NCBI RefSeq assembly: GCF_003286125.1
Contig: NZ_QMED01000002.1
Coordinates: forward strand, 62,001 to 126,000
DNA: 64,000 bases
Direction: 5' to 3'
From: Algibacillus agarilyticus
GTDB lineage: Bacteria > Pseudomonadota > Gammaproteobacteria > Enterobacterales > Alteromonadaceae
The notes below the pieces were generated by a model. The model was not told where the DNA came from, made no database searches, and saw only the letters and a list, made by a program, of their open reading frames with translations. This document shows, one piece after another, positions 1-9,846 of the stretch. Numbering within the stretch: the stretch's first letter is position 1; each line of letters opens with the position of its first letter. The position numbers and the translations under genes were made by a program.

Positions 1-590
<590 letters not shown>

Positions 591-3500
591 CTACTGCCCT
601 TCAACCATAAGCTCAGACGTTGAGCGGCTGATATGACCTAACAAGCCATTAACATCACTTGTTTTTGGTTTAACTAACTTGAACTTAGGCAAGTAGCTTT
701 CAAAGTTACTGAGAATGTTGTGTGCATGTGTACTATCAGTTTCTTCAAAGTGCTGGTTGATTAAGCCACGTAAATGCTCAACAAATATAGCCTTATCTTC
801 AAATTCAACGATTTCTACTAATTGTTTATTTAACTTCGCTTCAAAATTATCTTGTTCGTCAAGTATATAAGCGAAACCACCTGTCATACCGGCACCAAAG
901 TTAACTCCAGTAGAGCCCAGTATACAAACAATACCGCCAGTCATGTATTCACAAGCATTATCGCCTGTGCCTTCAACCACGGTGACTACACCTGAGTTAC
1001 GAACACCAAAGCGCTCACCAACACGACCTGCAGCAAATAATTTACCGCCTGTAGCACCATATAAACACGTGTTACCTGCGATTGAACTTTCGTTTGATTT
1101 AAAATCAACACCTTTTGGTAATTTAATAACAAGCTTACCGCCCGCCATACCTTTACCTACATAATCGTTTGCATCACCCGTTAAGGTTAGGTTTAAGCCA
1201 CCCGCATTCCACACACCAAAGCTTTGACCAGCTGTACCGGTAAAGTTGATTGTGATTGGATTTTTAGCTAAACCTTGATTGCCATATTTATTGGCAATCA
1301 TACCTGAAGCCGTTGCGCCAACTGAACGATCTAAGTTAGAGATAGTGTAATTAAAATCACCGCTTATCCCTTTTTCAATACACTCCGCTGCATCATTAAC
1401 AATTTGTTTATTCAGCAAAGCTTGATCGAACGGCTCATTGCGACCTTCAGTACAAAAACGATGTGTTGCACTCGAAGGTACAGCATCGGCTAAAACAGGT
1501 GATAAATCTAAACGACCTTGCTTAATTGTGAACCCATCAACCGCTTCTAATAAATCAGTGCGACCCACTAAATCTTCAAATTTAGCCACACCAATTGAAG
1601 CCATAATTTCACGAGTTTCTTGTGCAATAAACTTAAAGTAGTTCATTACCATTTCTGGTAAGCCAATATAATGATCTGCACGTAATTTTTCGTCTTGGGT
1701 TGCAACACCTGTCGCACAATTGTTTAAGTGACAAATTCTTAAGAATTTACAACCTAAAGCAACCATTGGACCCGTGCCAAAACCAAAGCTTTCAGCGCCT
1801 AAAATACCCGCTTTAATCACATCTAAACCGGTTTTTAAACCGCCATCAGTTTGTAAACGGATTTTATGACGTAAATTATTTTCAACAAGCGCTTGCTGTG
1901 TTTCTGCAACACCTAATTCCCAAGGTGAACCTGCATATTTAACCGATGTTAATGGCGAAGCGGCTGTACCACCATCGTAACCAGAAACCGTAATTAAATC
2001 TGCATAGGCTTTAGCAACACCCGTTGCGATTGTACCCACACCCGGTTCAGAGACTAACTTAACTGAAATTAGCGCTTGTGGATTAACTTGTTTTAAATCG
2101 AAAATAAGCTGAGCTAAATCTTCAATTGAATAAATATCGTGATGCGGTGGAGGTGAAATAAGTGTCACACCCGGTACGGCAAAACGTAATTTAGCAATAT
2201 AAGGATTAACTTTGTCACCCGGTAACTGACCACCTTCACCAGGCTTAGCACCTTGTGCCACTTTAATTTGAATGATTTTAGCATTCGTTAAGTAATGTGG
2301 TGTTACACCAAATCGGCCTGAAGCAACTTGCTTAATATTTGAATTTTTAAGCGTGCCGTAACGTTTTATATCTTCGCCGCCTTCGCCTGAATTTGAGTTA
2401 CCACCCAAGGTATTCATTGCAATCGCTAAAGCTTCATGCGCTTCAGGGCTAAGAGCACCAATAGACATAGCCGCGGTATCAAAACGCTTGTAGAAATTTT
2501 CAAGCGGTTCTACATCATCAACAGCAATCGCTTCTTTGTCGCTACTCAACGTCAATAAGTCACGAATAGAAGCAACAGGGCGTTCATTAACAGTTGACGA
2601 GAATTTTTGATAGTCAGAATATTTACCCGACACAACCGCAGTTTGTAATGTCTTCACTACATCAGGGTTAAACGCATGATATTCTTCACCGTGTACATAT
2701 TTTAATAAGCCACCGTGAGTGATTTTTTTGCGCTTAGACCATGCTTTTTTATCTAATTCTTCAGCATCTTGTTGGAAGTCACTAAAGTTTGCGCCCGCTA
2801 AGCGGCTCACAACGCCTTTAAAGCAAAGTTCCATTATGTCTTCATTCAAACCAATCGCTTCAAACAATTGAGAACAACGATAAGAGGCGATTGTTGAAAT
2901 CCCCATCTTAGACATAATTTTATATAAACCTTTATCAATACCTTTACGGTAATTGATCATAGCTTGGCGAGGCTCAACTTTTAAGTTACCGCTTGCTAAC
3001 ATTTGCTCGATGGTTTCATAGGCGATGAACGGGTAAACCGCCGTCGCACCTAAACCTAATAAAACAGCAAAATGATGAGGGTCTCGTGCAGAACCGGTCT
3101 CTACAATAATGTTAGAGTCACAACGTAAACCTGCTTCAACTAATGCTCGTTGTACCGCACCAACAGCCATTGGGGCTGGAATAGGTAACGAACCTTTGGC
3201 TATTTTTCGATCTGATAAGATCAAAATAACCGTATCTCTATCTCGAACCGCTTCAATAGACTCATCAACGATACGCTTGATCGCTGCTTCTAAGCCTTCA
3301 GTTGGCGCATAATTTAATTCAAGCGTTTCAGTACGGTAATGTTCTGCATCAAATTCACACAATTGTTGTAAATCAGAATGCATTAGAACAGGTGATTCAA
3401 ACAGCACGCGATTGGCATGTCCGGTTGTTTCACTGAAGACATTTTTTTCACGCCCAATACATGTTTGTAACGACATAACATGCGCTTCACGCAATGGATC

Positions 3501-5060
3501 AATAGGCGGATTAGTAACCTGAGCAAACATCTGACGGAAGAAATCGTAAAGTGTACGATTTTGTGAAGAAAGCACAGCCATTGGGGTATCATCGCCCATT
3601 GAGCCGATAGCTTCTTGACCATCTTTGGCCAATACTTTTATGACCGAATCAATTTCTTCATAACTGTAATTAAACAATTTATGATAAACCGCTAATTCGC
3701 TGTCATCAAACGTGCGATCGCCTGCTATTTTACCTTCAAAATCTTCAAATGACGTTAAGTAGTTAATGTTATTATCTAACCACTCACGGTATGGATGACG
3801 ATCTTTTAATTCATTATCAATCATTGAAGAATTAAAGAGCTGACCTGTTTTAGTATCTACAGCCAGCATTTCACCCGGTCCAACACGACCTTTTTCTACC
3901 ACTTCATCCGGCGTGTAATCCCAAATCCCAACTTCAGAAGCCAAGGTAATGAAGCGATTTGACGTAATGACATAACGCGCTGGACGTAAGCCGTTTCGGT
4001 CAAGGTTACAAGCAACATGACGACCATTAGTTAAAACGATACCCGCTGGGCCGTCCCATGGTTCCATGTGCATTGAATTGAATTCATAAAATGCTTTTAA
4101 TTCAGCTGGCATTTCAGGGTTTTGCTGCCACGCAGGTGGCACAAGCAAACGCATAGCGCGATATAAATCCATACCACCAGCTAATAACAATTCAAGCATG
4201 TTATCTAGTGAAGATGAATCTGACCCCGTTTTATTAACAAATGGCGCAGCCGCTTCTAAATCAGGTAATAAAGGCGTTGAGAATTTAGCAATACGTGCAT
4301 CAGCCCATTGGCGATTGCCTTTAATGGTATTTATTTCACCGTTATGTGCTAAAAAGCGGAACGGCTGAGCTAATTTCCATTGTGGTAATGTATTGGTCGA
4401 GAAACGCTGATGGAATACACAAATACTTGATTTAAGACGCAAATCAGCAAGGTCAGTATAAAAACGCGGCAAATCAGCCGGCATTACCAAGCCTTTGAAT
4501 ATAGTGACTAAACAAGATAATGACGCAACATAAAAGGTTTCATCATTTTCAATACGTTTTTCAGCACGACGACGCGCTATATATAAACGACGTTCAAGAT
4601 CAACATTCTTCCAGCCGTGAGGCGCATTGACAAAGACCTGCTCAATAACAGGTACTGATGCCGTCGCAATTTCACCTAAAACGCTTTTTACCGTTGGCAT
4701 AACACGCCAACCGACAACCGTTAACGTTTCTTTGCTTAATTCGTCTTCAATAACTTTACGCGCGAAATCCGCTTTGGCTTCGTCATTACTTAAGAAGATG
4801 GTACCCACGCCGTAGTTATCAGCAAGTGACCAATTGTTTTCTTCCGCGACAGTGCGGAAAAATGAGTCAGGCTTTTGCATAAGCAAGCCACAACCATCAC
4901 CAGTAACACCATCAGCAGCAATACCGCCGCGATGTTTCATTCTGTCTAAAGCACTAATGGCCGTACTAACTAACTTGTGACTTGGCTCTCCGTCCATATG
5001 GGCGATTAAACCAAAACCACAGTTGTCTTTTGACTGGCTAACGTCATATAGTTTTTTCAT
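591..5060 (-). CDS. gltB: Glutamate synthase large (alpha) subunit
   Basis: This is the large subunit of NADPH-dependent glutamate synthase (GOGAT), 1489 residues and full length for the family. The glutamine amidotransferase domain begins at Cys14 (DNCGFGLIAH), the predicted nucleophile exposed by removal of a 13-residue propeptide. The central and FMN-binding synthase domains follow, with the iron-sulfur motif CKFLRICHLNNC, and then the C-terminal GXGXG beta-helix domain. The frame stays open back to a TTG at 5063, but the ATG at 5060 has a perfect GGAGG six bases upstream and is the better start. It is co-transcribed with gltD. Sequence similarity to E. coli GltB is very high throughout. 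Confidence 0.98.
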   Translation of the reverse strand: MKKLYDVSQSKDNCGFGLIAHMDGEPSHKLVSTAISALDRMKHRGGIAADGVTGDGCGLLMQKPDSFFRTVAEENNWSLADNYGVGTIFLSNDEAKADFARKVIEDELSKETLTVVGWRVMPTVKSVLGEIATASVPVIEQVFVNAPHGWKNVDLERRLYIARRRAEKRIENDETFYVASLSCLVTIFKGLVMPADLPRFYTDLADLRLKSSICVFHQRFSTNTLPQWKLAQPFRFLAHNGEINTIKGNRQWADARIAKFSTPLLPDLEAAAPFVNKTGSDSSSLDNMLELLLAGGMDLYRAMRLLVPPAWQQNPEMPAELKAFYEFNSMHMEPWDGPAGIVLTNGRHVACNLDRNGLRPARYVITSNRFITLASEVGIWDYTPDEVVEKGRVGPGEMLAVDTKTGQLFNSSMIDNELKDRHPYREWLDNNINYLTSFEDFEGKIAGDRTFDDSELAVYHKLFNYSYEEIDSVIKVLAKDGQEAIGSMGDDTPMAVLSSQNRTLYDFFRQMFAQVTNPPIDPLREAHVMSLQTCIGREKNVFSETTGHANRVLFESPVLMHSDLQQLCEFDAEHYRTETLELNYAPTEGLEAAIKRIVDESIEAVRDRDTVILILSDRKIAKGSLPIPAPMAVGAVQRALVEAGLRCDSNIIVETGSARDPHHFAVLLGLGATAVYPFIAYETIEQMLASGNLKVEPRQAMINYRKGIDKGLYKIMSKMGISTIASYRCSQLFEAIGLNEDIMELCFKGVVSRLAGANFSDFQQDAEELDKKAWSKRKKITHGGLLKYVHGEEYHAFNPDVVKTLQTAVVSGKYSDYQKFSSTVNERPVASIRDLLTLSSDKEAIAVDDVEPLENFYKRFDTAAMSIGALSPEAHEALAIAMNTLGGNSNSGEGGEDIKRYGTLKNSNIKQVASGRFGVTPHYLTNAKIIQIKVAQGAKPGEGGQLPGDKVNPYIAKLRFAVPGVTLISPPPHHDIYSIEDLAQLIFDLKQVNPQALISVKLVSEPGVGTIATGVAKAYADLITVSGYDGGTAASPLTSVKYAGSPWELGVAETQQALVENNLRHKIRLQTDGGLKTGLDVIKAGILGAESFGFGTGPMVALGCKFLRICHLNNCATGVATQDEKLRADHYIGLPEMVMNYFKFIAQETREIMASIGVAKFEDLVGRTDLLEAVDGFTIKQGRLDLSPVLADAVPSSATHRFCTEGRNEPFDQALLNKQIVNDAAECIEKGISGDFNYTISNLDRSVGATASGMIANKYGNQGLAKNPITINFTGTAGQSFGVWNAGGLNLTLTGDANDYVGKGMAGGKLVIKLPKGVDFKSNESSIAGNTCLYGATGGKLFAAGRVGERFGVRNSGVVTVVEGTGDNACEYMTGGIVCILGSTGVNFGAGMTGGFAYILDEQDNFEAKLNKQLVEIVEFEDKAIFVEHLRGLINQHFEETDSTHAHNILSNFESYLPKFKLVKPKTSDVNGLLGHISRSTSELMVEGQ

Positions 5061-5071
5061 CAAAAACCTCC

Positions 5072-5421
5072 GATACTACGACTTATATAATTACTAGCTT
5101 TTGGCACTTTAAAATGGCTCTGCCGATTTCAAGCAAGTCGCATCGTAATTTTTATTCAAATTTTCTAATAAGAGAACTTCACACATTAGCTTTTTATGCT
5201 AAGAAGGTCAATTCACGTCTAAGAAAGCTTGATACCTATTAGATCTAACTAAATTCTTCAAACAATAGAGATATTGTCATTAAAATAAGCTAAATAACCC
5301 GAAAAAGAAATTATCATTCAATTAATAGCGCTTAAACCAAATGGTTATATACAACTTATATAAGGCTATCAATGAATAAATATTCGAAATTAATGAATAA
5401 ATACCACTTCGTTAATTTCAA
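5072..5421. other. Intergenic: gltB leader and folE2 tail
   Basis: About 350 bp of AT-rich sequence separates the gltB ribosome binding site from the folE2 stop. It should hold the gltBD promoter, but no convincing -35/-10 pair or named operator was identified. An inverted repeat with arms GAAATTAA (5386-5393) and TTAATTTC (5412-5419) lies just past folE2; it lacks a T-run and is only a weak terminator candidate. No gene is seen here. Confidence 0.4.
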
Positions 5422-6351
5422 TTAATATGGTCTGTAACCATCTTCAATACCTTTAGTGTTCACACTAACGGCATCATGTGCATGGAGTGATTCATAATGA
5501 TTCACTCTTATCCAAAAATCTTTATAACCTTCAACTAACCCTAATGCATGAGTTAATCGACGTCCTGCATCTTCGCAAAACATCAAATTTTGGCCATTCA
5601 AACGCGCAAACTCTTGCTCATCTTCACGTTTAACGGCGGCTTGTACTGGTGTGCTCAATGATGATTCAATGGTATCAACTAGATCAGTAATAGGAAAATC
5701 AACAACGTCTTCGCTAAGCTTGACTTTGACCTCGGCGATTGAACGCTGACTATGAGGCGTTGCAACAATACCTTCTGTCGTACCTAACCATTCATGAACA
5801 TCTGCGCGACTCACACTTTCAGCACTTGAAAACTTGTCATTAAACGATTGCTGAATTAATTGACGAGCTAAAGCAGCAGAACATGGACAAGTCGATGAAT
5901 ACGGCACATCAATTTTTAGCTCGGTTTCAACTTTACCTTTTAAATAGCAACCGATAATTGTCACGGGGTAAGCTTTCCAGCCTTGCTTACCGCTGATGAG
6001 TGACTTTCTGCGCATATGATAATCAAAATTGAACTTAACAAAAGCACGATCACTTAATTCACCGTGACTTTCAATAAAGTTTTCTAGTAATTTAGCGAGG
6101 CTACGCAAATTGAGCGTATCTTCTGTCGATAATTTATCTAACAGCAGATAAAGCCGAGACATATGAATGCCTTTCGCTTTAGCTTCTTTTAGATTAACAA
6201 AGGCTTCTACTTGTGCACTCACATGACGCTCAGCTTCATTTTTAGCTGACACCATCACTGGCACTTCAATCTCGCTCATGCCAACCCAGTCTAAAGTCCC
6301 CTCTGTTTGAGCGGTTGATTGGTTAGCGATGTCCGGCATTGCTGTAGGCAT
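5422..6351 (-). CDS. folE2: GTP cyclohydrolase IB (FolE2)
   Basis: This 309-residue protein matches the FolE2 family, which converts GTP to 7,8-dihydroneopterin triphosphate for folate and queuosine pathways. Unlike FolE1, the family does not depend strictly on zinc, and many bacteria use it when zinc is scarce. The conserved segment around [16 protein letters not shown] holds the metal-site cysteine, and the C-terminal [11 protein letters not shown] segment is also typical. The ATG at 6351 has GGGAG five bases upstream; an in-frame ATG at 6339 (MPDIA) is a possible alternative. No Zur-like palindrome was found directly upstream, although one precedes the MerC-like gene 2.5 kb away. Confidence 0.95.
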   Translation of the reverse strand: MPTAMPDIANQSTAQTEGTLDWVGMSEIEVPVMVSAKNEAERHVSAQVEAFVNLKEAKAKGIHMSRLYLLLDKLSTEDTLNLRSLAKLLENFIESHGELSDRAFVKFNFDYHMRRKSLISGKQGWKAYPVTIIGCYLKGKVETELKIDVPYSSTCPCSAALARQLIQQSFNDKFSSAESVSRADVHEWLGTTEGIVATPHSQRSIAEVKVKLSEDVVDFPITDLVDTIESSLSTPVQAAVKREDEQEFARLNGQNLMFCEDAGRRLTHALGLVEGYKDFWIRVNHYESLHAHDAVSVNTKGIEDGYRPY

Positions 6352-6544
6352 GAAAACTCCCGAAATCAGTTGTAGATTATATTGCTATTAAAAAAGGGCG
6401 CACTTTATACCATAAAAATGGACAAAGTTGGTGATTTTTTAAAGTAAACGACCAAAATGTAGAGAAAAGTCGCTAATTTAGCTTAAATTAGGCGCCAGTA
6501 TAACGATTTTTTATTTTAATAAAACATATCAGTTGTATGGTTTA

Positions 6545-8686
6545 TTATTTTATCAAATCAAGCGCTAATAATGACTTAACCTGCTCTCTTAACAATTTAG
6601 TCATCTGTTTTTTACCAGTTATATCGCCTAGTTTTAACTCTTTAGCTAATAAAATCAAAGCATTGGTGTCTATATTCGGTTTAAGCGCTTCTTTTATCAG
6701 CTTAACTGACTTGTTATCTTGCTCTTCTTCATTTAGAAATGATAAATAGGTTATTAATGCAACACGACAAGCCGAGAAGTTAGCAGAATAATAAGCAAAA
6801 GCCGATAATTGTTTTTTAACTCGATCAGGTGGCAGTATGAGGCCAAATTCACCTGACAAAAATAACGACTTTGCCATTTGAACTGTTTTTGAGTTCTTAT
6901 GTGTTCCAGTTTGTAATTCAAAATCGGCCTGACCTAACCCTGCAATCTCATTTAATAACTCACATGCACTCTTGGATAACGCTCTAAGCATGACAGCAGA
7001 AACTTCCCCAGTCGCTGCGTCCGGTTTATGCCCCACTCGACACAAAGTATATTTATTGCCTTGCCAAAAGTTTAATAAAGCAATAGTCATACCAAAGCTT
7101 GTCGAAATGTAATCAAGTTTTTGTACCTCTGCGCATTGATATAAATGGCACAACAATTGACTACCGCAACCACGCCCTTGGAGTTGTGAATGGGTTGCGA
7201 TCCGTACCACACGCCAGCCCTGTAAGCTCGCAAATTCATCAATGATCATTTGCGCCCCAATAACTTGCGGTATCAAATGCCCTTTTGGCCGCCTTAAGCC
7301 ACGCGATATATCTACACTTAGCTCTGTAGGAAGTTGACCTTCAATTGAAATCAAAGTAACAGCTTGCACGATATTAGGCATTTTGCGACTAAATAGGATA
7401 CAAACACGAAAAGTTGGACTATCTAACATGTAACGTAAATCAGCAGGCGTCGTTCGATAATGCGCCTGAACAAGCAAACCAAAGACCTGCTGGAGTAATG
7501 CCGGTGACTCAATTAATTCTTTTGAATTAATCCATCGACATTCGCAATCATCTAGCCGCCAATCATGCAGCTCTTCGGGTTGAATAATACTCGGCTCAGC
7601 ATCCAGTAACATTATCTTATTAATCGCAACCTCTAAAGGGTCTCCTTCTCGCCAACGAATGGGAGCCGATAATTGATAATGTTTGTTGCTGTAGTTATCT
7701 TCCAACCATTTTAGGAATCTAACCGTAAAACCACGACCAGAACCTTCATAACCATGTTCCGTTGAAGCATATACAACATGCTTAAAATGTTGAGTCGCTT
7801 CAGTTAATATTGAAATAGGAATAGCGGCAGCTTCATCTATGAGTAATATGCTTGTCCGGTGCCACTCGCCATTCATTTGGTCAACAGGGATAAACTCAAG
7901 TAGCTTTCCGCCTAATTTATTATTCCAATATTGAACCTGTTTGATGCAATCTGGCCTTGGAGCCATTACATAAACTGTTTTATTTAGGTTGGCTAACTCA
8001 GCAGCCAGCGCACCTAATAGAGCAGATTTACCTCGGCCACGATTAGCCGTGATCACACTGGCAGCACAACAACGGGATTCAACGCTAGAAATAATATCTT
8101 TTTTTATCTTAAGCTGCTCAAGTGTCAAAGACGTTGGAAGTGTAAAAGGTGTAGCCACGCGTTGATCTAAATTAGCTAATGATATAGGTTGCTGAATTAA
8201 TGTTGATTCTGTCGATGTCAGGTCGCTACCTAAACACCGATAAAATGAAGATTCCATTAAGGTTTCAGCACGCTGTAAAAAGTAAGACGTTATTTGTTTT
8301 GTGTCATGACCCCATTGCACAAAACGCTCAAAATCGGGATCTAAAAACGCACTCCAATTCTGCGGTGGTTTCAAAGCCGGCATTAATAAGATAAATAATC
8401 CACCAGCAACGACTGTCCCACTTAATGCGGCAATGGCCTCAACATGAAAACCATCAAAGCCATTAATGATCACAACATCAAACTCATGACCTAAATAATG
8501 CTTATATTCAGTCGAGTTAATACCATTTATTTTGTTACCAACCCGCAAAACCTGATTTTCACCGGCTTTAATCGTATCAAGGTATGATAACAAACACGGA
8601 TAAACCGCATTTTCCTCACCCTCTATCAGTAATGGGAAACGATAACCTGCGTTTTTATGTTGTGTTAGAAGAGAAGTTAGCATCAT
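6545..8686 (-). CDS. tmcA: tRNA(Met) cytidine acetyltransferase
   Basis: TmcA acetylates the wobble cytidine (ac4C34) of elongator tRNA-Met, using acetyl-CoA and ATP or GTP. The 713-residue protein shows the family layout: an N-terminal DUF1726-like region, a helicase-like domain with the P-loop TANRGRGKSALLG and a Walker B-like segment ILLIDEAAAIPIS, then a GNAT acetyltransferase domain containing the acetyl-CoA loop HSQLQGRGCGSQLL, and a C-terminal tRNA-binding tail. Two adjacent ATG codons (8686 and 8683) compete as start, and neither has a clear Shine-Dalgarno sequence. A hairpin at 6473-6491 downstream lacks a T-run and is only a weak terminator. The gene is divergent from the MerC-like gene. 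Confidence 0.95.
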   Translation of the reverse strand: MMLTSLLTQHKNAGYRFPLLIEGEENAVYPCLLSYLDTIKAGENQVLRVGNKINGINSTEYKHYLGHEFDVVIINGFDGFHVEAIAALSGTVVAGGLFILLMPALKPPQNWSAFLDPDFERFVQWGHDTKQITSYFLQRAETLMESSFYRCLGSDLTSTESTLIQQPISLANLDQRVATPFTLPTSLTLEQLKIKKDIISSVESRCCAASVITANRGRGKSALLGALAAELANLNKTVYVMAPRPDCIKQVQYWNNKLGGKLLEFIPVDQMNGEWHRTSILLIDEAAAIPISILTEATQHFKHVVYASTEHGYEGSGRGFTVRFLKWLEDNYSNKHYQLSAPIRWREGDPLEVAINKIMLLDAEPSIIQPEELHDWRLDDCECRWINSKELIESPALLQQVFGLLVQAHYRTTPADLRYMLDSPTFRVCILFSRKMPNIVQAVTLISIEGQLPTELSVDISRGLRRPKGHLIPQVIGAQMIIDEFASLQGWRVVRIATHSQLQGRGCGSQLLCHLYQCAEVQKLDYISTSFGMTIALLNFWQGNKYTLCRVGHKPDAATGEVSAVMLRALSKSACELLNEIAGLGQADFELQTGTHKNSKTVQMAKSLFLSGEFGLILPPDRVKKQLSAFAYYSANFSACRVALITYLSFLNEEEQDNKSVKLIKEALKPNIDTNALILLAKELKLGDITGKKQMTKLLREQVKSLLALDLIK

Positions 8687-8805
8687 ATCAATGGTTTAAA
8701 CTGTCGGTGAAAACATAAGCAAGCGCCGATGAGTAATATAAGGGAACTCGCATTATAACGCTAAGTACGATAGTAACAGAGACTAATATAATTTTAATCC
8801 ATCTT

Positions 8806-8820
8806 TGTTATAGAATAACA
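8806..8820 (+). promoter_or_regulatory. Zur-like operator upstream of the MerC-like gene
   Basis: TGTTATAGAATAACA is an interrupted palindrome that matches the core of the gammaproteobacterial Zur box (TGTTATANTATAACA) at all but one informative position. Four more matching bases (TTTC) follow on the right; the left flank does not match. It lies 60-74 bp before the GTG start at 8880. A candidate extended -10 (TGGTAAATT, 8841-8849) is downstream, so a bound repressor could block the promoter. The regulator is inferred from sequence only. Confidence 0.6.
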
Positions 8821-8879
8821 TTTCAAAATACAAAAAAATGTGGTAAATTCAGCGTCCATTTTTATAAGGGTTGTTTGAT

Positions 8880-9272
8880 GTGAGCGGAATAAATAAAAGC
8901 AATTTAGTTGATAAAATAGGTATAGCCGTTACCTCTTTATGTGCCTTGCACTGTATTCTCCTGCCCGTAATGCTCCCTATGTTACCTTTGTTAGGCCTTA
9001 GCTTTTTGGCAGAACATGGTTTTGAACATGTTATTCTTGTATTAACACTAGCCGCCGGCGCAATAGCTTTGTTTAGTGGTTTTCATCGTTACCATAAAAA
9101 GCTTTACCCTATTTATGCTTTAGCATTAGGTATTGTTTTGTATGTTTCTCGTGATTTTTTAGGTGAAGAATTACAAACTATTGTTTTATTAATTGGTGCA
9201 GGTTTAATTATTTTTGCTCACGTGATGAATATCCGATTATGTAAAAGCTGTAAATCATGCGAAAGTCATTAG
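8880..9272 (+). CDS. MerC-domain small membrane protein
   Basis: This protein of about 130 residues has four predicted membrane segments. A Cys-containing segment in the first helix region (SLCALHCILLPVMLPMLP) resembles the metal-binding site of MerC-family inner-membrane proteins, and a C-terminal CKSCKSCESH motif could also bind metal. The GTG at 8880 fits the AAGGG Shine-Dalgarno nine bases upstream. The upstream TTG at 8871 has no room for that site, and the ATG at 8878 runs into an immediate stop. The Zur-like operator and the lack of other mer genes argue for zinc handling rather than mercury resistance, but the substrate is an inference. Confidence 0.8.
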   Translation: MSGINKSNLVDKIGIAVTSLCALHCILLPVMLPMLPLLGLSFLAEHGFEHVILVLTLAAGAIALFSGFHRYHKKLYPIYALALGIVLYVSRDFLGEELQTIVLLIGAGLIIFAHVMNIRLCKSCKSCESH

Positions 9273-9302
9273 TATAATAAAATCGTTGTTAATATTAAAA
9301 TC

Positions 9303-9327
9303 AAAGCCCATTAAATGGGCTTTTTTT
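9303..9327. terminator. Bidirectional rho-independent terminator
   Basis: The hairpin arms AAAGCCCAT and ATGGGCTTT are followed by seven T residues on the plus strand, and A residues on the other side also give a short T-run on the minus strand. It lies between the convergent MerC-like gene and mutT. Confidence 0.85.
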
Positions 9328-9362
9328 ATATCTAAAACAAACTTTATACTTTCAGGTTTGAA

Positions 9363-9773
9363 TTAACAAAAGCCAGCGTTTAAATTTAGCGCTGTTATCG
9401 CATCTAAAATAACTTCATTCGCTTTTGGAAACTCGTAGTTTGTTAACTCATTTACCTTAACCCATTTCACTTCTTGCGATTCAAGTCCTACCGCTACGCC
9501 ACTAAAATGTTTAACAACCAAGGTATCGAGCTTTACCCGTTTATCTCCATAATCATGCTCAACCACCAATAATGATTCGCTTTGAATGAGGTCAAGGTTA
9601 ACCTCTTCTTTAAATTCACGTTTTAATGCACTAAAGGTCGTCTCTCCAGGTTCAACTTTACCGCCCGGAAACTCCCATAAACCACCTTGATGTTGATGCG
9701 AATGCCGTTTAGCGATTAGCACTTCATGTTTATCATTAATTACAACACCCACTGCAACATGTACTTGTTTCAC
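9363..9773 (-). CDS. mutT: 8-oxo-dGTP diphosphatase (Nudix)
   Basis: MutT hydrolyses oxidised dGTP so that it is not misincorporated opposite adenine. The 136-residue protein carries the Nudix box GGKVEPGETTFSALKREFKEE with the REXXEE metal-binding glutamates. The glycine near the end of the consensus box is Asn here (EEVNL, where E. coli has EEVGI). The start is GTG at 9773 with GGGAG upstream. As in E. coli, the gene follows secA. A terminator-like hairpin lies between the two, so mutT may rely partly on read-through or a weak promoter of its own. Confidence 0.92.
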   Translation of the reverse strand: MKQVHVAVGVVINDKHEVLIAKRHSHQHQGGLWEFPGGKVEPGETTFSALKREFKEEVNLDLIQSESLLVVEHDYGDKRVKLDTLVVKHFSGVAVGLESQEVKWVKVNELTNYEFPKANEVILDAITALNLNAGFC

Positions 9774-9783
9774 TGATCTTCTC

Positions 9784-9816
9784 CCATAAAAAAATCGCTT
9801 ATAAAAAGCGATTTTT
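9784..9816 (-). terminator. Terminator after secA
   Basis: On the minus strand a hairpin with arms AAAAATCGCTT and AAGCGATTTTT is followed by an unbroken T-run. It lies 30 bp past the secA stop and just before the mutT ribosome binding site, so it would reduce read-through into mutT. Confidence 0.8.
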
Positions 9817-9846
9817 AAGTTAACTCACATCACAATCCAAAGTCGT

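Noticed and set aside
6352-6544. Zur box upstream of folE2
   Set aside because: The spacer has AT-rich palindromic words (for example TTTATACCATAAA) but none resembles the Zur consensus.
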